Origin: Planctomycetota bacterium
GTDB taxonomy: Bacteria > Planctomycetota > Phycisphaerae > Phycisphaerales > UBA1924
Reading direction: 5' to 3'
Assembly: GCA_039819165.1 (NCBI GenBank)
Contig: JBCBSM010000001.1
Coordinates: 372,001-436,000 of the forward strand
Length of the DNA stretch: 64,000 bases
Shown here: positions 59,357-64,000 of the stretch, piece by piece
How the letters are laid out: each line of letters begins with the position of its first letter
How positions within the stretch are numbered: the first letter of the stretch is position 1
Translations under genes and position numbers: made by a program
Notes under the pieces: model-generated
Told to the model about the DNA's origin: nothing
What the model saw: the letters and a program-made list of their open reading frames with translations, nothing else
The model's database searches: none

Positions 59357-61105
59357 ATGTCCGATAATACTCCGTACGACATCGCCATCGTCGGCGGCGG
59401 GCCCGCGGGCTCGACCGTCGGCGGCCTCATGAAGATCCACAATCCCGATCTGCGGGTGCTCATCGTCGAGCGGGAGGTCTTCCCGCGGGAGCACGTCGGC
59501 GAGAGCCAGCTGCCCGCGATCAACCCCATCCTGGACGAGCTCGGCGTGTGGGAGCGGGTCGAGGCCGCCAACTTCCCCATCAAGATCGGCGCCAGCTACA
59601 CCTGGGGCAAGGACGCCGAGCAGTGGGACTTCGACCTGTACCCGCTCGAGCAATTCGTCGAGGCGCCCCGCCCGGGCAGCCTCGAGGGCCAGCGGCGATC
59701 CACGACGTTCCAGGTCGAGCGGTCGATCTACGACAAGATCCTGCTGGATCGGGCCGAGGAGGTCGGCTGCGAGGTCCGACAGGGCACCAAGGTCACGAAG
59801 GTCGCGTCCGAGGGCGACCGCATCGAGCACCTCGAGCTCAGCGACGGCACGAGCGTACAGGCCGAGGATTACGTGGACGCCTCGGGTACCGTCGGCCTCC
59901 TCCGCCGGGCGATGGGCGTGGAGAGCGACGCCCCCAAGGCCCTGCGCAACATCGCGATCTGGGACTACTGGGACGGCGTCGACTGGGCCGTCGAGATCGG
60001 CAACGCCACGCGGGTGCAGGTCCGCAGCATCGGCTACGGCTGGCTGTGGTACATCCCCTTAAGCGAGACCCGCGCCAGCTGCGGCCTGGTGTGCCCCAGC
60101 GAGTACTACAAGAAGCGCGGCCTCAGCCCCGAGGAACTCTACCTCGAGGCCATCTCCAAGGAGCCGCGGATCTCCGAGCTGACCGCGCCGGGAACCCGGT
60201 CGGGCACCGTGCAGACCACCAAGGACTGGTCGCACCTGGCCGACCGGCTCGTCGGCGAGAACTGGTGGCTCGTGGGCGAGGCGGCGGGCTTCGCCGATCC
60301 CATCCTGGCCGCCGGCATGACGCTGGCGCACGGGTCGGGCCGCGACGTGGCCTGCACGCTGCTCGAGAAGCGGCGGGGCCAGCTCTCCGAGAAATGGCTC
60401 GCCCGCAACTACAACGATCGCACGCGGCGATCCATCCGCCAGCACATCCAGTTCGCGCAGTACTGGTACGCCGCCAACGGCAACTTCACCGACCTGCAGG
60501 AGCACTGCACGGAGATCGCCGACGAAGCCGGCCTGTCGCTCGATCCCAAGCAGGCCTGGGCCTGGCTGGCGCAGGGTGGCTTCACCAACAGCAACGCGCT
60601 GCAGCCCGTCTTCGGCAGCTACGACCTGACCGCGGCCCGCCGCGTGATGGAGATCTTCGCGGGCGAGCAGCACAAGTACACCTTCCACCAGTACAACACG
60701 CTGCGGCCCGACATCGAGGGGGCGGAGAATTCCAGCGTGCCGCACTACGGCGCGGGCCGCGTCGAGAAGGTCGAGGGCCTCCGCCGGGGCAACTACTTCG
60801 TGCCCTTCGGCGGCGTGCACGGCGAGATCATGAAGATCGCCACGCGGGTGCATGACATCAACCAGATCTTCGCGGGCATCCAGCAGGTGGTGAACCAGCA
60901 GGTGCCCGAGGAGCACCGCAGCCTGGGCCGCAACCGCTTCTTCCAGACGCTCGAGACGCTCGTGCTCGAGGGCTGGCTGAAGGGCAGCGTCGATCCGACG
61001 CGGCCGATGCTCCAGTGGGACTACGTGCCCAGCAAGCAGATCCGCTGGGCGACCGATAGCGACGAGGCGCTCCGCAAGCGCAACGAGGCAATGGCCTCCA
61101 ACTAG
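59357..61105 (+). CDS. Flavin-dependent halogenase-like oxidoreductase, copy 1
   Basis: A 582-residue FAD enzyme. The FAD motif is IVGGGPAGST (11-20). The halogenase motif WxWxIP is present as WLWYIP at 229-234. A Lys sits in FPIKIGASYTWG at 76, in the region where flavin-dependent halogenases have their catalytic Lys. A conserved GEAAGFADPILAAGMTLAH follows. These features fit halogenases, but they are also shared by related FAD monooxygenases and geranylgeranyl-reductase-like proteins. The C-terminal 200 residues hold no known domain. AGGGAG lies ten bases before ATG 59357. The next gene is a close paralogue. No PKS, NRPS or flavin reductase gene lies in the window. Confidence 0.8.
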   Translation: MSDNTPYDIAIVGGGPAGSTVGGLMKIHNPDLRVLIVEREVFPREHVGESQLPAINPILDELGVWERVEAANFPIKIGASYTWGKDAEQWDFDLYPLEQFVEAPRPGSLEGQRRSTTFQVERSIYDKILLDRAEEVGCEVRQGTKVTKVASEGDRIEHLELSDGTSVQAEDYVDASGTVGLLRRAMGVESDAPKALRNIAIWDYWDGVDWAVEIGNATRVQVRSIGYGWLWYIPLSETRASCGLVCPSEYYKKRGLSPEELYLEAISKEPRISELTAPGTRSGTVQTTKDWSHLADRLVGENWWLVGEAAGFADPILAAGMTLAHGSGRDVACTLLEKRRGQLSEKWLARNYNDRTRRSIRQHIQFAQYWYAANGNFTDLQEHCTEIADEAGLSLDPKQAWAWLAQGGFTNSNALQPVFGSYDLTAARRVMEIFAGEQHKYTFHQYNTLRPDIEGAENSSVPHYGAGRVEKVEGLRRGNYFVPFGGVHGEIMKIATRVHDINQIFAGIQQVVNQQVPEEHRSLGRNRFFQTLETLVLEGWLKGSVDPTRPMLQWDYVPSKQIRWATDSDEALRKRNEAMASN

Positions 61106-61163
61106 CACGCGCGTCCCGTTGGGTGGATCACGGCGTGGCGAGCAAACTCCGAGGAGCGAGTGC

Positions 61164-62942
61164 ATGGTGACCGCAACGACCGAACGGGCGTGCGACGTGG
61201 CGATCGTGGGCGGCGGGCCCGCGGGCAGCACCATCGCCTGCCTGCTCAAGAAGTACAAGCCCGCCCTCGACGTACTCATCGTCGAAAAGGAGTCCTTCCC
61301 GCGGGAGCACGTCGGCGAGAGCCAGCTGCCGGCCATCGGCGTCGTGCTGCACGAGATGGGCGTGTGGGACAAGGTCGAGGCCGCCGGGTTCCCCGTGAAG
61401 CTCGGCGCCAGCCTCACCTGGGGCCGCGACAAGGAACGCTGGGACTTCGACTTCTACCCCGTCGAGGAATTCAAGGACGAGCCCCGCCCCGCGCGGTTCG
61501 AGGGCCAGCGGACCCGCACCGCCTTCCAGGTCGAGCGCTCGATCTACGACAAGATCCTGCTCGACCATGCTCGCGAGATGGGCACCGCGGTGCTCGAGGA
61601 GACCGCCGTCCGCGAGGTGCTCAAGACCGGCGATCGCGTCGACGGCATGCATCTGTCCGATGGCAGCACCGTGCGGGCCCGCCATTACGTCGATGCGAGC
61701 GGCGCCATCGCCCTGCTCCGCCGCGCGATGGGCGTCGAGAGCGAGGCGCCCAAGGCCCTCCGCAACGTCGCGTTCTGGAGCTACTGGGACAACGTCAAGT
61801 GGGCCGTCGAGATTGGCGTGGGCGGCACCCGCGTGCAGGTCCGCAGCCTGCCCTACGGCTGGATCTGGTTCATCCCGCTCTCGGCCACGCGCGCCAGCGT
61901 CGGGTTGATCTGTCCGGCCGAGTACTACAAGCAGTCGGGGCTCAAGCCCGCGGAGATCTACCACAAGGCGCTGGCCGAGCAGCAAGAGATCTCCGAGCTG
62001 ATGGCTAGCTCCGAGCAGACCGACGAGGTCCGCTCGACCAAGGACTGGTCGCACGTCGCCGACCGCGTGGTGGGGGAGAACTGGTACGTCTGCGGCGAGG
62101 CGGCCGGCTTCGCCGACCCCATCCTGGCCGCGGGCATGACGCTGGCGCACACGTCGGCTCGCGAGCTGGCGTACACCATCCTCGAGATGGAGCGGGAGGA
62201 GTACAACGAATCGTGGCTGGCCTCGAGCTACGACCGCAAGACCCGCCGCAACATTACCCAGCACATCCGCTTCGCGCAGTACTGGTACGCCTCCAACGGC
62301 AACTTCACCGACCTGCAGGAGCACTGCCAGGCCATCGCCGAGGAGGCCGGCCTGGAGCTTACGCCCCAGGACGCCTGGCGCTGGCTCGCGCAGGGCGGCT
62401 TCACCAACCAGACACTGCACTCGGCCAACCTCGGGTCGTTCGACCTGGGCACCGCGCGGCAGATCGTCGGCAAGTTCGGCGACGCCGAGCTGGACCTGGC
62501 CAGTGAGACCTTTACCTTCATGGACGCCAACACGCTCGTACTCGATCTCGAGGGCGCCACCGAGGAGCGGGTGGCCGAGTACGACAGCGGCCGCGTCAAG
62601 CCCATCGACTGCTTCACGCGGAATGGCAAGGTGCTGCCCAAGACCGGGGCGTACGCCGTGCTGGTGTCGATGCTTCGCCAGAGCGACGACGCGAACCAGA
62701 TCTTCGGCTACCTGCAGAACCACCTGCGCACCAACCACACGCCCGCCGACGCCAAGCGATACATGAACGAGTCCGTCCAGGCGATGGAAGTGATGGTGGT
62801 CGATGGCTGGGTGAAGGCCAAGGTCGACCCCGATCGCCCGATGCCGCAGTGGTCGCTGGGCACCAACCGCCAGCTGCGGAGCACCGAGGAAGGGCTCCGG
62901 GCCTACGAAGCCTCCCGGGGGGCGAGCACCACCGCGGGCTGA
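61164..62942 (+). CDS. Flavin-dependent halogenase-like oxidoreductase, copy 2
   Basis: A 592-residue FAD enzyme, clearly paralogous to copy 1. It has IVGGGPAGST (14-23), the halogenase WxWxIP motif as WIWFIP at 233-238, a Lys at 79 in FPVKLGASLTWG, and GEAAGFADPILAAGMTLAHT. It differs most in the last 150 residues and the middle loop (PVEEFKDEPRPARFEGQRTR). GAGGAG lies seven bases before ATG 61164, stronger than in copy 1. The 58-base gap after copy 1 suggests co-transcription. It may act on a different substrate. Confidence 0.8.
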   Translation: MVTATTERACDVAIVGGGPAGSTIACLLKKYKPALDVLIVEKESFPREHVGESQLPAIGVVLHEMGVWDKVEAAGFPVKLGASLTWGRDKERWDFDFYPVEEFKDEPRPARFEGQRTRTAFQVERSIYDKILLDHAREMGTAVLEETAVREVLKTGDRVDGMHLSDGSTVRARHYVDASGAIALLRRAMGVESEAPKALRNVAFWSYWDNVKWAVEIGVGGTRVQVRSLPYGWIWFIPLSATRASVGLICPAEYYKQSGLKPAEIYHKALAEQQEISELMASSEQTDEVRSTKDWSHVADRVVGENWYVCGEAAGFADPILAAGMTLAHTSARELAYTILEMEREEYNESWLASSYDRKTRRNITQHIRFAQYWYASNGNFTDLQEHCQAIAEEAGLELTPQDAWRWLAQGGFTNQTLHSANLGSFDLGTARQIVGKFGDAELDLASETFTFMDANTLVLDLEGATEERVAEYDSGRVKPIDCFTRNGKVLPKTGAYAVLVSMLRQSDDANQIFGYLQNHLRTNHTPADAKRYMNESVQAMEVMVVDGWVKAKVDPDRPMPQWSLGTNRQLRSTEEGLRAYEASRGASTTAG

Positions 62943-62961
62943 AAAACCGGAGCGTACGGCG

Positions 62962-64000
62962 CTACGCGTTCGGGCCCGACGCCCGCACGGCGTCCGCCAT
63001 GTCGTACTTGGCGTCGTTGGCTCGGAAGCGCTGGGCGAGGTCCTTCGCCTTGGCGTCGTAGGCGGCGCCGTCGCTCCACGTGTTCCGCGGGTCGAGCACC
63101 TCCGACGGCACACCCGCCACGGCGGTAGGCATCCGCAGGCCCAGGATCGGGTGTTCGGCGTACTCCGCCTTCGCGAGCTCGCCCGAGAGGATGGCCGACA
63201 CCATCGCACGGGTATACGCCAGCTCGAAGCGGTGGCCCGTGCCGTGGGGGCCGCCCGTCCAGCCCGTGTTGAGCAGCCAGACGTCGGCGTCGTGCTTCTT
63301 GATCCGCTCGGCGAGCATGCCGGCGTACTCGGCGGGCGGCCTCGGCATGAATGGGGCGCCGAAGCACGCGCTGAAGTTGGGCTGGGGCTCCGTGACGCCG
63401 GCCTCGGTGCCCGCCAGCTTGCTGGTGTAGCCGTTGATGAAGTAGTACATCGCCTGCTCGGCCGTCAGCTTGGACACGGGCGGCATTACACCGAACGCGT
63501 CGGCCGTCAGGAAGATGACGTTCTTGGGGTGCGCGCCCGTCGATGGGATCACCGCGCCCGGGATGTACTCCACCGGGTAGGTCACGCGGGTGTTCTCGGT
63601 GATCGAGCCATCGTCGTAGTCGGGCTCGCGGGTCTCGTCGTCGACGACGGTGTTCTCGAGCACGCTGCCGAAGCGGATGGCGTCCCAGATCTGCGGCTCG
63701 CCCTCCTTCGAGAGCTTGATGCACTTGGCGTAGCAGCCACCCTCGAAGTTGAACACGCCCTTGTCGCTCCAGCCGTGCTCGTCGTCGCCGATGAGGGCGC
63801 GGTCGGGGTCGGCGCTCAGCGTCGTCTTGCCCGTGCCGCTGAGGCCAAAGAACAGCGCGACATTGCTCGGATCGTCCTTGGCCACGTTGGCCGAGCAGTG
63901 CATGGGGAACACGCCGACCTCGGGCATGTCGAAGTTCATGGCGTAGAAGATGCTCTTCTTGATCTCGCCGGCGTACTCGGTGCCGAGGATCACCACCGTC
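62962..64000 (-). CDS. pckA: Phosphoenolpyruvate carboxykinase (ATP), partial
   Basis: PckA makes phosphoenolpyruvate from oxaloacetate and ATP, the entry step of gluconeogenesis. About 345 C-terminal residues are present, and the N-terminus lies beyond the right edge. The kinase-1a loop is [11 protein letters not shown]. The kinase-2 region [20 protein letters not shown] and the adenine-binding region with [10 protein letters not shown] follow. The residues I can see fit an active ATP-dependent enzyme. It reads left, converging with the halogenase-like pair with 19 bases between the stops. Confidence 0.97.
   Translation of the reverse strand, partial: TVVILGTEYAGEIKKSIFYAMNFDMPEVGVFPMHCSANVAKDDPSNVALFFGLSGTGKTTLSADPDRALIGDDEHGWSDKGVFNFEGGCYAKCIKLSKEGEPQIWDAIRFGSVLENTVVDDETREPDYDDGSITENTRVTYPVEYIPGAVIPSTGAHPKNVIFLTADAFGVMPPVSKLTAEQAMYYFINGYTSKLAGTEAGVTEPQPNFSACFGAPFMPRPPAEYAGMLAERIKKHDADVWLLNTGWTGGPHGTGHRFELAYTRAMVSAILSGELAKAEYAEHPILGLRMPTAVAGVPSEVLDPRNTWSDGAAYDAKAKDLAQRFRANDAKYDMADAVRASGPNA

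Noticed and set aside
59357-62942. Reading the two halogenase-like genes as one gene broken by a frameshift
   Set aside because: Each has its own ribosome site, start and full set of motifs, and the two sequences repeat each other, so they are tandem copies.
1-64000. CRISPR arrays, transposons and insertion sequences
   Set aside because: No regularly spaced repeats, transposase motifs or terminal inverted repeats were recognised.

Overview
The window is about 70% GC and densely coded, with very little non-coding DNA. It looks like a chromosomal segment from a planctomycete, most likely of the class Phycisphaerae. The grounds are: a secreted beta-propeller protein ending in two DxDGDGELTxFDFLAFQN calcium-binding repeats and a terminal Gly-Cys-Gly; a TlpA-type thioredoxin, a thyX and an extended LeuS of familiar planctomycete style; several lipoproteins and three candidate outer-membrane beta-barrels (Gram-negative envelope); and a type II secretion-like pseudopilus operon. 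The taxonomic call is inference from protein style, not from a marker-gene comparison.

Layout. 1-504 holds no gene I recognise. 505-3079 is a compact restriction-modification island (cytosine-C5 methyltransferase, DUF4928 protein, Vsr mismatch endonuclease) whose middle gene is visibly poorer in GC than the rest. 3214-3885 is a gene broken by a TAG at codon 13. 3968-14746 is mixed housekeeping and envelope genes: acetyltransferase, lipoprotein, DinB-fold protein, thioesterase, purN, a secreted HExxH/PDZ protein, a TlpA thioredoxin, thyX, a DUF389 membrane protein, a DUF3568 lipoprotein, a beta-propeller with dockerin-like repeats and a beta-barrel. A lone atpG follows (14810-15697). A long minus-strand run (23950 back to 15694) carries arfB, tsaB, a three-gene signalling set (HTH-receiver regulator, HDOD-histidine kinase, receiver-like/GAF protein), ybeY, a CBS-domain membrane protein and rsmD. 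Two related beta-barrels and leuS read right, pheT reads left.

31514-42607 reads right: a lipoprotein overlapping an HscA-like Hsp70, then a nine- to ten-gene secretion operon with F, G, I-like, J-like, K-like, C-like, L-like and M-like genes, a TPR lipoprotein (possible pilotin) and a small membrane protein. No GspE ATPase or GspD secretin gene lies in the window. 42621-51704 reads left: a PIN-PhoH protein, DUF456 and other membrane proteins, a carotenoid-type cluster (CrtI-like desaturase, acyltransferase, glycosyltransferase) and a TolC-like lipoprotein. A GH35-like enzyme (51921-54686) reads right. Then come leftward PDZ, APH-like, yicC, secG and tpiA genes; two tandem paralogous flavin-dependent halogenase-like oxidoreductases reading right (59357-62942); and the C-terminal part of ATP-dependent pckA running off the right edge.

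Themes. Genes are tightly coupled: ATGA/TGATG overlaps are common, two convergent pairs share the stop tetramer CTAG, and one convergent pair shares a hairpin that contains both stops. The most unusual items are the pseudopilus operon with its repeated Gly-rich Asn-terminated tails and identical 14-base junctions, the tandem halogenase-like pair, the HTH-REC/HDOD-kinase signalling set, and the horizontally acquired-looking restriction island. No rRNA, tRNA, CRISPR array or insertion sequence was recognised.
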